From: Candidatus Brachythrix odensensis
GTDB taxonomy: Bacteria > Chloroflexota > Anaerolineae > J036 > Brachytrichaceae
Direction: 5' to 3'
DNA: 64,000 nt
Assembly: GCA_016714465.1 (NCBI GenBank)
Contig: JADKDT010000002.1
Span: forward strand, 1 to 64,000
The notes below the pieces were generated by a model that was not told the DNA's origin, did not search any database, and saw only the letters and a program-made list of their open reading frames with translations. Of the stretch, positions 28,158 through 37,087 are shown one piece after another; the stretch's first letter is position 1, and every line of letters starts with the position of its first letter. A program made the translations under genes and the position numbers.

Positions 28158-29189
28158 ATGGTCATCATCATGAAGGCCGGCGCGTCGGCCCAAGCGATCG
28201 CTGGCGTGGTCAGCCGAATCGAAAGCGAAGGAATGCGCGCCCATTTGTCTCAGGGCGAGGAGCGCACCATCATTGGGATGGTCGGCGACGAGCGCCCCAT
28301 CGATGGCGAGCAGCTTGAAGTCATGGACGGCGTCGAACGCGTGCTGGCCATCCTGCGGCCCTATAAGCTCGCCAGCCGGGACTTCCGCAAAGAAAACACC
28401 CTGATCACGATCAAGGCGGGCGGCCGGACTGTCCAGGTGGGCGGAAATGCAGTAGTCATGATGGCCGGCCCCTGCGCGGCCGAAAGCCGCGAACAAGTCC
28501 TCGAAAGCGCCCAGGCCGTGCGCGAAGCCGGAGCGACAGTACTCCGAGCCGGCGCCTTTAAGCCGCGCTCATCGCCCTACTCCTTCCAGGGCCATGGCGA
28601 GAAGGCTTTGCAGTGGATGGCCGAAGCCCGTGATCGGTATGGCCTGGCCGTCGTGACCGAAGTCATGGCCCCCGAGCAGGTGCTGCTGGTTTCGAGCTAT
28701 GCCGACATCCTGCAAGTTGGCGCCCGCAACATGCAGAACTACTCGCTGCTCCACGCGGTTGGCTACAGCATGAAACCGGTTCTGCTCAAGCGCGGGATGA
28801 GCGCGACCATGGAAGAGCTGCTGATGGCGGCCGAGTACATCATGAGCCATGGCAATTACAACGTCATGCTGTGCGAACGCGGGATCCGCACCTTCGAAAA
28901 ATACACCCGCAATACGACCGACATTAATGCCATCCCGGTCCTGCAGGAGCTCACTCACCTGCCAGTCATCGTCGATCCGAGCCATGGCACCGGAAAGTGG
29001 GAGTATGTGCCCGCGGTCGCAAAGGGGGCAGTCGCGGCTGGCGCCGATGGGCTCATCCTCGAGGTCCACCCGCAGCCCAGCAAGGCCCTGTCCGACGGCG
29101 CCCAGTCGCTCACGCCCCAACGCTACGCCGAACTGATGGGCCAGGTGCGCAAAGTGGCTGAAGCCGTTGGGCGCAGCATCGCCACATGA
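28158..29189 (+). CDS. aroF: DAHP synthase with ferredoxin-like regulatory domain, copy 2
   Basis: 343 residues, intact, and closely similar to copy 1 only 3 nt upstream, so a tandem duplication. Same domain order: regulatory domain (MVIIMKAGASAQAIAGVVSR), then the barrel with MMAGPCAAESREQVLESA, FKPRSSPYSFQGHGEKAL, ARNMQNYSLLHAVG, CERGIRTFEKYTRNTTDI and VIVDPSHGTGKWEYV, closing ADGLILEVHPQPSKALSDGA. The two copies may differ in inhibitor specificity; this cannot be told from sequence alone. If copy 1 is truly broken in vivo, this one would carry the activity. Confidence 0.95.
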   Translation: MVIIMKAGASAQAIAGVVSRIESEGMRAHLSQGEERTIIGMVGDERPIDGEQLEVMDGVERVLAILRPYKLASRDFRKENTLITIKAGGRTVQVGGNAVVMMAGPCAAESREQVLESAQAVREAGATVLRAGAFKPRSSPYSFQGHGEKALQWMAEARDRYGLAVVTEVMAPEQVLLVSSYADILQVGARNMQNYSLLHAVGYSMKPVLLKRGMSATMEELLMAAEYIMSHGNYNVMLCERGIRTFEKYTRNTTDINAIPVLQELTHLPVIVDPSHGTGKWEYVPAVAKGAVAAGADGLILEVHPQPSKALSDGAQSLTPQRYAELMGQVRKVAEAVGRSIAT

Positions 29190-29207
29190 TCGAACCGCGG
29201 CTATTCG

Positions 29208-29275
29208 ACATGGATATGCAGGATGGACAGGATGAAACGATCGATATCCATCCTGTCCATCGTGTCTATCCATGT
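29208..29275. repeat. Imperfect palindromic intergenic element
   Basis: The ends ACATGG / CCATGT and the inner words GGATGGACAGGAT / ATCCATCCTGTCCAT make a long imperfect hairpin of 68 bp between copy 2 of aroF and tyrA. It covers an upstream ATG (29272) that would extend tyrA by 11 codons. It may terminate or stabilise the upstream mRNA. Confidence 0.5.
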
Positions 29276-29290
29276 TGAAAAATCCATCTG

Positions 29291-29296
29291 TAGAAT
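29291..29296 (+). promoter_or_regulatory. Internal -10 box before tyrA
   Basis: TAGAAT ends 8 nt before GTG 29305. With the palindrome just upstream, this suggests that tyrA-aroA-aroE-pepC-aroC can also be transcribed independently of the attenuator. Confidence 0.4.
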
Positions 29297-29304
29297 CGGG
29301 CGCT

Positions 29305-30168
29305 GTGGAACTCCCTGAACGCATCACCATCGTCGGTCTCGGGATCATGGGCGCGTCGCTGGCCCTGGCCCTGAAGGCGCGCGGCTACACCGGAATGATC
29401 ACCGGTGTCGCTCGCACCGATGCGACCTGCGCGAGCGCGCTGGCCCGGGGCGCTGTCGACGCCGCAACCACCGACCTTCGGACGGGCCTGGCTGAGGCCG
29501 ATTTGGTCGTGCTGGCCACCCCGGCCCGACTCCTGATTGATCAGATTAAGGTATGCGGAGAGATCTGCAAGGACGGCGCCGTGATCACCGACATGGGCAG
29601 CACCAAGAGCGCCATCGTTGCCGCGATGAATGGGCTGCCTGCCCGGCTCTCTGCCGTTGGCGGCCATCCCATGTGCGGCAAGGAAAAAGCAGGGATTGAC
29701 GCGGCCGAAGCCGGGCTTTATGTTGGCGCGCCCTGGATCGTCACGCCAACCGATCGAAGCAACGATGACGCCCTGGCCATGGTGCGCGCGCTGGCGAGCT
29801 TCGTGGGCGCCCGACCGCGCGAAATTGCCTTCGCCGACCACGACCGCCTGCTGGCGTATGCCAGCCACCTGCCATACGCGTTGTCGGTGGCGCTGGTCAC
29901 CGCAACCGACCACTTCGGAGCGTCACGGCCTGAGGTCTGGGAAGTCATGGCTGGCGGGTTTCGGGATACCAGCCGCGTGTCGGCCAGCGACGAAACCATG
30001 TGGACGGACATTCTTCTGACCAACTCCGGCCCGCTCCTCGCGGCAATACGGGACGCCCAATTTGCGTTGGACCAGCTTGGCGCCTTGATCGAGCGTGGAG
30101 ACGAAGCCGGGCTGCGTGCGGCGCTCGGCGCGGCCGCCCGCGCCCGGCGCTCGCACTACCCGGGATGA
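29305..30168 (+). CDS. tyrA: Prephenate dehydrogenase
   Basis: 287 residues from GTG 29305 (an ATG at 29272 lies in the palindromic element and is less likely). NAD(P)-binding IVGLGIMGASLALALKARGY, then TDMGSTKSAIV and GGHPMCGKEKAG, the signature of TyrA-family dehydrogenases; the helical C-terminal dimer domain ends ARARRSHYPG. It oxidatively decarboxylates prephenate (or arogenate) towards tyrosine. No ACT domain follows, so Tyr inhibition would have to act otherwise. The TGA overlaps the aroA ATG (ATGA). Confidence 0.92.
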   Translation: MELPERITIVGLGIMGASLALALKARGYTGMITGVARTDATCASALARGAVDAATTDLRTGLAEADLVVLATPARLLIDQIKVCGEICKDGAVITDMGSTKSAIVAAMNGLPARLSAVGGHPMCGKEKAGIDAAEAGLYVGAPWIVTPTDRSNDDALAMVRALASFVGARPREIAFADHDRLLAYASHLPYALSVALVTATDHFGASRPEVWEVMAGGFRDTSRVSASDETMWTDILLTNSGPLLAAIRDAQFALDQLGALIERGDEAGLRAALGAAARARRSHYPG

Positions 30169-31442
30169 ATCAAACCCTCGCGCCCCCTCGCCGCATGCTG
30201 GGCCGTCTGAGGCCGCCCAGCGACCGAAGCATCACGGTGCGGGCCGCCCTGTTGGGCGCGCTCGCCGATGGCGAGACACGCGTGCGCCATCCGCTGGATT
30301 CCGACGACGCGCAGGCTGCGATGCACTGCGCGCGCGCGCTGGGCGCGGCGGTGGAGTTCGGAGAGGAGCTTGTCATCACAGGCCGAGGTTTGCGCGGACT
30401 GCATGCGCCGGCGGTTCCGTTGCATTGCGATTCGTCGGGCACGACGATGCGCTTGCTCGCTGGTTTGGTCGCCGGCCTTGGGTTTGACTGCGTCATCGAT
30501 GGCAGCCCGCAACTGCGGCGCCGGCCGATGCGCCGCATCAGCGAACCTCTGACGCAGATGGGTGCCCGGATCGGGGATGTAAACGGTTGCGCGCCGCTGA
30601 CGCTGCGAGCTGCCGCGCTGCGCGGCATTGACTACAGCCTGCCCGTCGCCAGCGCGCAGGTGAAATCAGCCATCCTCCTGGCCGGCTTGAACGCGACGGG
30701 TCAGACCACAACCCGCGAACCGGCGCCAACGCGCGATCACACCGAGCGCATGTTGCGCGCCATGGGCGTAGACGCCCGCACCCAAGGCAACACGACGACC
30801 CTGACACCACCGGCTGCCTTACATGCAATTTCCTTGACCGCGCCTGGAGACTTTTCGTCGGCGGCTTTCTTCATCGTCGCTGGCCTGCTCCACCCCCGAG
30901 CCGACATCACGTTACTCGACGTCGGCATCAATCCGACCCGAACCGGTCTCCTCGATGCCCTGCGGATGATGGGGGCCGCCATTGCCGTCGAGAACCTGAG
31001 TGACGAGGGCGGCGAGCCCGTGGCGGCGCTGCGCATCCAATCGACCGGCCTGCGCGGGATCGAGATAGCGGGTGACCTCACCGCCCGGATGATCGACGAA
31101 CTGCCGGTCCTGGCCGTTGCAGCAACCCAGGCCCGCGGCGTCACTGTGGTCCGCGACGCGCAGGAACTGCGGGTCAAGGAGAGCAACCGGCTGGAGGGAT
31201 TGGTCGCCGAGTTGCGCAAGCTTGGCGCCCAAATCGAGGCCACGCCGGACGGATTCGTGGTCGAGGGCCCCACCCCACTCCGCGGAGCGAATGTCGACGG
31301 CCTGGGGGACCACCGCATGGCGATGTCGCTGGCCGCGGCCGCGCTGGTCGCGACTGGCGAAACCACCCTCCTGGGCGCGGAGTGCGTGGCCAAGACCTAT
31401 CCTGAATTCTTCGCTGATCTCGAGCGCCTGATGGAACGCTAA
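30165..31442 (+). CDS. aroA: EPSP synthase with altered active-site motif
   Basis: 425 residues, class II-like: LPVASAQVKSAILLAGLNA, REPAPTRDHTERMLRAMG, APGDFSSAAFFIVAGLL, RVKESNRLEGL, DGLGDHRMAMSLAAAAL, AKTYPEFFADLERL. Transfers enolpyruvyl from PEP to shikimate-3-phosphate. Unusual: the N-terminal PGDKSISHR motif reads PSDRSITVR, so the PEP/S3P-contacting Lys is Arg and the His is Val; in the second motif, GNSGTT is DSSGTT. These changes fall in the substrate and glyphosate pocket, and the surrounding ORF is clean, so they are not frame artefacts. ATGA overlap with tyrA. Confidence 0.93.
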   Translation: MNQTLAPPRRMLGRLRPPSDRSITVRAALLGALADGETRVRHPLDSDDAQAAMHCARALGAAVEFGEELVITGRGLRGLHAPAVPLHCDSSGTTMRLLAGLVAGLGFDCVIDGSPQLRRRPMRRISEPLTQMGARIGDVNGCAPLTLRAAALRGIDYSLPVASAQVKSAILLAGLNATGQTTTREPAPTRDHTERMLRAMGVDARTQGNTTTLTPPAALHAISLTAPGDFSSAAFFIVAGLLHPRADITLLDVGINPTRTGLLDALRMMGAAIAVENLSDEGGEPVAALRIQSTGLRGIEIAGDLTARMIDELPVLAVAATQARGVTVVRDAQELRVKESNRLEGLVAELRKLGAQIEATPDGFVVEGPTPLRGANVDGLGDHRMAMSLAAAALVATGETTLLGAECVAKTYPEFFADLERLMER

Positions 31443-32268
31443 ATGAGGGTTGGCCTTTTCGGTTATCCAGTCGCCCACTCCGCCTCGCCCGCGGATGCAT
31501 AACGCCGCGTTTGCGGCCCTTGGTCTGGCCGATTGGCGCTATGAGCTGTGGGAAACCGCGCCCGAGGACCTGGGCCGGCGCGTTGCGGCGTTGCGGACGG
31601 ACCCAGGCATTGCCGGCGCCAACGTGACGATCCCGCACAAGCAGGCAGTCGTCGCCCACCTCGACGGCGTGAGTGCGCATGCCGTGTCGATTGGCGCCGT
31701 AAACACACTCTTCCGCGACGGCGGCCGACTGCTCGGCGAGAACACGGATTGGATCGGCTTTCTGGATGACCTGCGACGGCACGGCCTCGGCAACCTCGCC
31801 GGAGCGCGGGCGTTGGTGCTGGGCGCGGGGGGCTCGGCCCGCGCCATTTGCTATGCCCTTGTCCGCGCGGGCGCGGACGCGCGCGTCGTCAATCGAGATC
31901 CGGCTCGGGCTGAGTCGTTGGCCGCCAGCCTGCCCGGCGTTCGCGCACTGCCCGCGCTTGATCAGGCCCAGGCGCTTGGGACTGACCTCATCGTCAATTG
32001 CACGTCGGCGGGGATGGAACCGCGCGAGACGACAACGCCCTGGCCGTCGGATCTGCCCTTCCCCGCGCAGGCCGCCGTCTACGATTTGGTTTACAAGCCG
32101 GCCACAACCCGCCTGATGCGCGATGCATTCAGCGCCGGCTTGCGCGTCATTGGCGGAATTGGCATGTTGGCCGAGCAGGGGGCCGAGGCGTTTTCGCTAT
32201 GGACGGGACGAGATGCGCGTGAGGCATCGGTTATCATGCGCCAGACCCTCGGAGTACCTCCAGTATGA
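31443..32268 (+). CDS. aroE: Shikimate dehydrogenase (one frameshift)
   Basis: Reduces 3-dehydroshikimate to shikimate with NADPH. The ATG directly follows the aroA stop. VGLFGYPVAHSASP is followed in a shifted frame by RMHNAAFAALGLADW, so one extra base lies near 31490. The remainder is normal: GANVTIPHKQAVVAHLD (catalytic Lys), NTLFRDGGRLLGENTDWIGF (Asp), VLGAGGSARAICYALV (NADP site), VYDLVYKPATTRLMRDA and GGIGMLAEQGAEAFSLWTG. The final TGA overlaps the ATG of pepC. An indel in a probably essential gene inside an intact operon suggests sequence error. Confidence 0.92.
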
Positions 32269-33626
32269 GCAAAATTGACCCCAACTTTCAAGTCTCGCCC
32301 GACCGGGCCCAGGCGTGGAGCGCGGCTTTCGGCGCCGACCCCAAGAATCGACTCGCCCTCAATGCGATCACCAAGACCAGTGCCCACGCGGTCGCCCTCG
32401 ATCGGATGGTGCTGAACCGCAACGATCACTTCTACTCGCATGCGCTGAAGTCGAACGACGCCACGTCACAGGAGCACAGCGGCCGGTGCTGGCTGTTTGC
32501 CGGATTGAACCTTTTTCGAGTCGAAGCCAGGAAGCGGCTGAATCTCGAGAAGTTCGAGTTCTCCCAGACCTACCCAATGTTTTGGGACAAGCTTGAGAAG
32601 TCGAACTATTTCCTTGAGAGTGTCATCGCGACGGCTGGCGAACCGGTTGATGGGCGCCTCGTTCAGTTTTTGCTCCAGTCTCCGATTCAGGATGGCGGGC
32701 AATGGGACATGTTTGCGAACCTCGTCCGCAAGTACGGGGTCGTGCCCAAGTCCGTGATGCGCGAGACGGAGAGCAGCGGCAACTCAGCGTTGATGAATGG
32801 ACGGGTGACGACCCGCTTGCGCGAGCACGCGGCTGAGCTCCGCGCGCTTGTCGCGCGGGGCGCATCCCCCGCGGCAGTCCAGGCCCGCAAGGCCGACATG
32901 CTGGCCGAGATCTATCGCATGCTGGCCATCCACCTTGGCGAACCGCCGCGATCATTTCACTGGCAGTGGCGCGACAAAGACGACGTGTTTCATCGCGACG
33001 GCGAATTGACGCCGCATGAGTTTTTCGACAAGTACGTCGCTTTTCCGTTGGACGATTTCGTGTGCCTGATTCACTGCCCCATGGAAGGCCGGGCGTTCAA
33101 TCAACTGTTCACCATCGGCCATCTCGGCAACGTCGCCGAAGGCGACATCGTCCGATACTTGAACGTCGACCTGGCCACCTTCAAGCAGGCGGCCGCCGAC
33201 ATGATCGTCAAGCGTTCCGAGCCGGTCTGGTTTGGCTGCGATGTCGGACAGCGCTTCAACCGCGATCTGGGCGTCCTGGATTTGGATGTCTACGACTATG
33301 CGCTGACTTACGGGGTGACGCATACCGCCGGCAAGGCCGAACGCCTGGCCTATGCCCACAGCATGATGACTCACGCCATGGTGTTTACGGGCGTCGATAT
33401 TGATGCCGAAGGCGCGCCGACAAAGTGGCGGGTCGAGAACAGCTGGGGCGAGTCGGTCGGCGAGAAGGGGTTCATGATCATGACCGACGCCTGGTTTGAC
33501 GAGTACATGTACGAGGTGCTGGTGCGCAAGGAGCTTGTCCCGCCCGCCGCGATCGCTGCGCTGGAGGGCGCGCCGATCGTGCTGCCGCCCTGGGATCCGA
33601 TGGGATCGCTGGCCGCTTCAAGCTGA
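32265..33626 (+). CDS. pepC: Aminopeptidase C / bleomycin-hydrolase-type C1 peptidase
   Basis: 453 residues. The catalytic triad of the papain clan is visible: Cys in HSGRCWLFAGLNLFR, His in MMTHAMVFTGVD, Asn in WRVENSWGESVGEKGF. An oxyanion Gln is not obvious before the Cys, but the rest matches PepC (SQTYPMFWDKLEKSNYFLES, IQDGGQWDMFANLVRKYG, WFGCDVGQRFN). These hexameric cytoplasmic enzymes trim N-terminal residues from peptides. It lies between aroE and aroC with overlapping or near-contiguous ends, so it is translated within the aro operon; release of amino acids from peptides is the only link I can suggest. Confidence 0.93.
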   Translation: MSKIDPNFQVSPDRAQAWSAAFGADPKNRLALNAITKTSAHAVALDRMVLNRNDHFYSHALKSNDATSQEHSGRCWLFAGLNLFRVEARKRLNLEKFEFSQTYPMFWDKLEKSNYFLESVIATAGEPVDGRLVQFLLQSPIQDGGQWDMFANLVRKYGVVPKSVMRETESSGNSALMNGRVTTRLREHAAELRALVARGASPAAVQARKADMLAEIYRMLAIHLGEPPRSFHWQWRDKDDVFHRDGELTPHEFFDKYVAFPLDDFVCLIHCPMEGRAFNQLFTIGHLGNVAEGDIVRYLNVDLATFKQAAADMIVKRSEPVWFGCDVGQRFNRDLGVLDLDVYDYALTYGVTHTAGKAERLAYAHSMMTHAMVFTGVDIDAEGAPTKWRVENSWGESVGEKGFMIMTDAWFDEYMYEVLVRKELVPPAAIAALEGAPIVLPPWDPMGSLAASS

Positions 33627-33629
33627 ACA

Positions 33630-34835
33630 ATGTTGCGCTTTTTGACCGCGGGCGAATCCCACGGCCCCTCGCTCACGGCCATCCTGGAAGGAATGCCGGC
33701 CGGGCTGCCCCTCAGCAGCGAGCACATCGATCGCGAACTGGCGCGGCGCCAGCAGGGCTATGGCAGCGGCGGACGGATGAAGATCGAGCGCGACCACGCC
33801 CGCATCACCTCGGGCGTCATGGCCGGAAAGACCACCGGCGGGCCGATTGCATTCTCGGTGGAGAACCTCGACTACGCCAAGTGGCGCGATCAGGACATCG
33901 AGCCCATGACGATCCCCCGCCCGGGCCACGCCGACTTGACCGGCGCAGTGAAGTACGGGTATCGCGAATTGCGCTTGTCGCTTGAGCGCGCTTCAGCGCG
34001 CGAAACGACAATGCGAGTCGCCGTTGGGGCGGCCTGCCGGCGCCTGCTCTCCGAATTCGGCATCACCGTCGGGGGCTATGTCGTCAGTTTGGGCCGAATC
34101 GGCATTACAAGCTGGGGCCTGGTCACGACCGAGCGCGAGACGCCGCTCGACCCGGCCGTCTTCGCCCAACGCTTTCTGGCCGCCGAAGCGAGCGACGTGC
34201 GCAGCTACGAAGACGTGCTGGCCGAGCGGATGCGGGCCTTGATTCGCAAAACGATGGAAGACAAGGACACCCTGGGCGGTGTGGTTGAGGTTGCGGCGCT
34301 GGGCGTGCCGCCGGGATTGGGCAGCCACACCCACTGGGATCGAAGGTTGTCCACCCGTCTGATGGGGGCGGTCGGCAGCATCCACGCCGTAAAAGGCGTC
34401 GAAGTTGGAGACGGTTTCGCCGAGACACTGCATCCCGGCACGCGCTCGCAGGATGAACTCACCCTCGTGGAGGGCAACCTCACGCTTGGCAGCAACCACG
34501 CCGGCGGGATCGAGGGCGGCATCTCAAACGGCGCGCCCATCGTGCTCCGGGCAGCCTTCAAACCAATTGCGACGACCCTTAACCCGCTGAAATCGGTCGA
34601 CCTTGCCACGGGCGAAGCGGTGACCACGAAGTACGAGCGCAGTGACTTCTGCCAGGTGCCACGGGCGGTGCCGATCGTCGAGGCCATGGTGTGCCAGGTG
34701 TTGGCGGATGCGCTCGTGGAGAAGCTGGGCGGCGATTCGATCGGTGAAATGATGCCGCGCTTCGACGCGCTGCGCCGAATGCGGCTATCCGACCTGCCCA
34801 TGGACAATGCGCCCTGGCGCTTCAATTACGAGTAG
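33630..34835 (+). CDS. aroC: Chorismate synthase
   Basis: 401 residues, full length. Converts EPSP to chorismate using reduced FMN. Signatures: TAGESHGPSLTAILEGMPAG at the N-terminus, RRQQGYGSGGRMKIE, RPGHADLTGAVKYGYRELR, SARETTMRVAVGAACRRLL, NHAGGIEGGISNGAPIVLRA, and RSDFCQVPRAVPIVEAM. Starts 3 nt after pepC and is followed 3 nt later by the moxR-type gene. Last common step of the pathway encoded here. Confidence 0.97.
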   Translation: MLRFLTAGESHGPSLTAILEGMPAGLPLSSEHIDRELARRQQGYGSGGRMKIERDHARITSGVMAGKTTGGPIAFSVENLDYAKWRDQDIEPMTIPRPGHADLTGAVKYGYRELRLSLERASARETTMRVAVGAACRRLLSEFGITVGGYVVSLGRIGITSWGLVTTERETPLDPAVFAQRFLAAEASDVRSYEDVLAERMRALIRKTMEDKDTLGGVVEVAALGVPPGLGSHTHWDRRLSTRLMGAVGSIHAVKGVEVGDGFAETLHPGTRSQDELTLVEGNLTLGSNHAGGIEGGISNGAPIVLRAAFKPIATTLNPLKSVDLATGEAVTTKYERSDFCQVPRAVPIVEAMVCQVLADALVEKLGGDSIGEMMPRFDALRRMRLSDLPMDNAPWRFNYE

Positions 34836-34838
34836 CCC

Positions 34839-35834
34839 ATGACGATCACCCCTGCCCCGACCACGCTCACCCCCGACCAGTTCAACGCCACCGCCGCCCG
34901 GATTGAGGCGGAGGTCTCCAAGATCATCATCGGGCAGGCCGACGTGATTCGGCATACCCTGCTGGCGATCATCGCCAACGGGCACGTCCTGCTCGAGGGC
35001 CTGCCCGGCCTGGGCAAGACATCTCTGGTGCGCGCATTTGCGGACGCCCTCGACTTGCGCTTCTCGCGCATCCAATTCACACCTGACTTGATGCCGGCCG
35101 ACATCGTCGGGACTGACATTTTGGAAGAACAGGAATCGGGCCGGCGCGCGTTTCGCTTTCAGGCCGGCCCGGTCTTCGCCAACATCGTGCTGGCCGACGA
35201 GATCAACCGCGCGTCACCCAAGACGCAATCCGCGCTGCTCGAGGCCATGCAGGAACGCACCGTGACTGTGCTTGGGCGGACCTATAAGGTTCAGTCGCCG
35301 TTCTTCGTCCTGGCCACCCAGAACCCGATTGACATGGAGGGCACGTATCCCCTGCCGGAAGCCCAGCTCGATCGTTTTATGTTCAAACTGAACGTCGGGT
35401 TTCCGGATGCGGACGCGCTGGCCACCATTCTCGATCAGACAACCGGCGACAAGACCACAAGCGCCCAACGGGTTGCCGATGCCAGCACGCTCCTGGCGAT
35501 GAACGCCTATGCCCGGCAGGTCCCGGCAGCCTCCGCCGTCGTTCGGCACGCCGCCGCGCTCATCTCAGCCACCCACCCGGAATCGGATCTGGCCCCGGAA
35601 TTGGTACGTAAGTATGTGCGTTACGGCAGCAGCCCGCGCGGCGCGCAGGCCCTGCTGCTCGGGGCGCGATCGCTGGCATTGTTGAGCGGGAGGTTCAACG
35701 TGGCGATCGACGATGTCCGCAGCCTTGCCGCGGCGGCGCTGCGCCATCGAATTCTGCTGAACTTCGAAGGCCAGGCCGACGGCATCCGCACCGATGACGT
35801 CGTGCAGGCAGCCCTGTCGGCCACGTCCGCCTGA
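34839..35834 (+). CDS. MoxR-type AAA+ ATPase
   Basis: 331 residues. Walker A GLPGLGKTSLVRAFA, Walker B NIVLADEINRASPKTQSALL, the MoxR-specific EAMQERTVTVLG, sensor 1 VLATQNPIDMEGTYPLPEAQ and LDRFMF, then the C-terminal lid (KYVRYGSSPRGAQALLLGAR). MoxR ATPases act as chaperones that mature membrane or secreted complexes, usually with a DUF58/VWA partner. No such partner is adjacent here; the gene ends at a convergent terminator. Its place behind aroC is probably operon hitch-hiking. Confidence 0.93.
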   Translation: MTITPAPTTLTPDQFNATAARIEAEVSKIIIGQADVIRHTLLAIIANGHVLLEGLPGLGKTSLVRAFADALDLRFSRIQFTPDLMPADIVGTDILEEQESGRRAFRFQAGPVFANIVLADEINRASPKTQSALLEAMQERTVTVLGRTYKVQSPFFVLATQNPIDMEGTYPLPEAQLDRFMFKLNVGFPDADALATILDQTTGDKTTSAQRVADASTLLAMNAYARQVPAASAVVRHAAALISATHPESDLAPELVRKYVRYGSSPRGAQALLLGARSLALLSGRFNVAIDDVRSLAAAALRHRILLNFEGQADGIRTDDVVQAALSATSA

Positions 35835-35843
35835 CTCCCCGTT

Positions 35844-35888
35844 GTGAAAGGGCAACACCCCGGCTTCGCCGGGGTGTTGCTCTTTCAC
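35844..35888. terminator. Convergent bidirectional terminator after moxR-type gene
   Basis: 21-bp stem with one G-U pair (35844-35864 with 35868-35888), TTC loop. Located between the plus-strand moxR-type stop (35834) and the minus-strand deacetylase stop (35914). CTTTCAC / GTGAAAG outer ends. Confidence 0.8.
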
Positions 35889-35913
35889 ACTTCATTTTGC
35901 CGCGCGAGCGGCG

Positions 35914-37080
35914 CTATCGGACCAGGTCGGCGAATTCGCGCAGCGTGCCTTCGCCTCGCACCCGCACCCGGGACCAGACCATTGCGTCGCCCAGCGCGTG
36001 CGTCTTGCCAAATTGGGTTGTCACCGCGGCCAGAATGCTGGCCGAGCGCGCAACCCGCACAGTGTTGTCGTCAAAGAACCCGCCCGGATAGCAGAAAAAC
36101 TGCGGGCGCTTGCCGGTGTAGGCCTGGATGCTCTCGATCGCGCCCAGTATTTGCCAGACCAGGAAATCATCGTTGCGGCGGCGCAGGTCGGCGTGCGAGC
36201 GGCTGTGATTCTCGATGCTCATCCCTGCGTCGTTCATAGCCTGGACCATCGGCCATGTCATGTAAGCCGGGTGACCAGCATGGATAAAGTCGGTGACGAC
36301 GAAGAACGTCCCCCGCATGCCGTATTTCTTCAGCAGCGGCAGCGCATTCTCGTAGGCGTCGCGATAGCCATCGTCAAAGGTGAGAACGACCGGCTTTGCC
36401 GGAAGACCCCGGCCACCCGCCAGCGCCTCGTACAAATCGCCGAGACTGATGGTCGTGTAGCCGTTCTCCTGTAGAAAGGCAAGTTGTTGCTCGAACATTG
36501 CCGGCGACACTGACAGGTCAATCCGAATACGATCGGCGTCTGGCGGCGGGACCGATAGATAGTGATACATCAATATCGGAACGCGTGCTTCGCGCAGCGC
36601 ACCGGAAACCGCGGCATCCGGAAGCGGCTGAGCCACCGGCCGGACGGCTGCGGGATCTGGCGTTCGCAGCGGCGCTTCCGGCCTGAGTGTTGCAGTTGCG
36701 CTAACCCGCGCGACGCGATTGTCTTCAGGATCCGACATCGGAGTGAACCGAGGCGAGGGGCGCGCCAACGCTACCGGCGCATCTGGGACCGGTGCGGGTG
36801 TGCTGGCATCCGGCGGAGCCCCGGACGGGCGGGCATCCTCATCAGGCAGAACATCGCCCAGCGACGGATCCCCCTCCATCGCCTCTGCTCCGAGCGACTC
36901 CACCGTTGGCGGGGCAACAGCATAGACAGTGGCCTCAATCGCAACCGTTGGGTCCAGCGTGGCTACCGTATGCGCTTCTGCAACTGAAGGCGGCGCAGAA
37001 GGGAACGACGAGGTCAATGCCAGCAGAAAAACCGTGAGGGCCGCAAATGACACAACGACCGCCTGGTGGACCCCCTTCAT
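35914..37080 (-). CDS. Polysaccharide deacetylase (NodB-type), membrane-anchored or secreted
   Basis: 388 residues from ATG 37080, chosen because it follows a TATAAT box by 7 nt; an upstream ATG at 37089 overlaps that box. A hydrophobic N-terminal segment (AVVVSFAALTVFLLALTSSF) is followed by about 120 low-complexity Pro/Ala residues, then the CE4 domain: VPILMYHYLS, VVLTFDDGYRDAY (catalytic and metal Asp), ENHSRSHADLRR (metal His pair), FCYPGGFFDDNTVRVA. Likely removes N-acetyl groups from peptidoglycan or surface polysaccharide outside the membrane. Divergent from gntK. Confidence 0.92.
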   Translation of the reverse strand: MKGVHQAVVVSFAALTVFLLALTSSFPSAPPSVAEAHTVATLDPTVAIEATVYAVAPPTVESLGAEAMEGDPSLGDVLPDEDARPSGAPPDASTPAPVPDAPVALARPSPRFTPMSDPEDNRVARVSATATLRPEAPLRTPDPAAVRPVAQPLPDAAVSGALREARVPILMYHYLSVPPPDADRIRIDLSVSPAMFEQQLAFLQENGYTTISLGDLYEALAGGRGLPAKPVVLTFDDGYRDAYENALPLLKKYGMRGTFFVVTDFIHAGHPAYMTWPMVQAMNDAGMSIENHSRSHADLRRRNDDFLVWQILGAIESIQAYTGKRPQFFCYPGGFFDDNTVRVARSASILAAVTTQFGKTHALGDAMVWSRVRVRGEGTLREFADLVR

Positions 37081-37087
37081 CGAAGTC

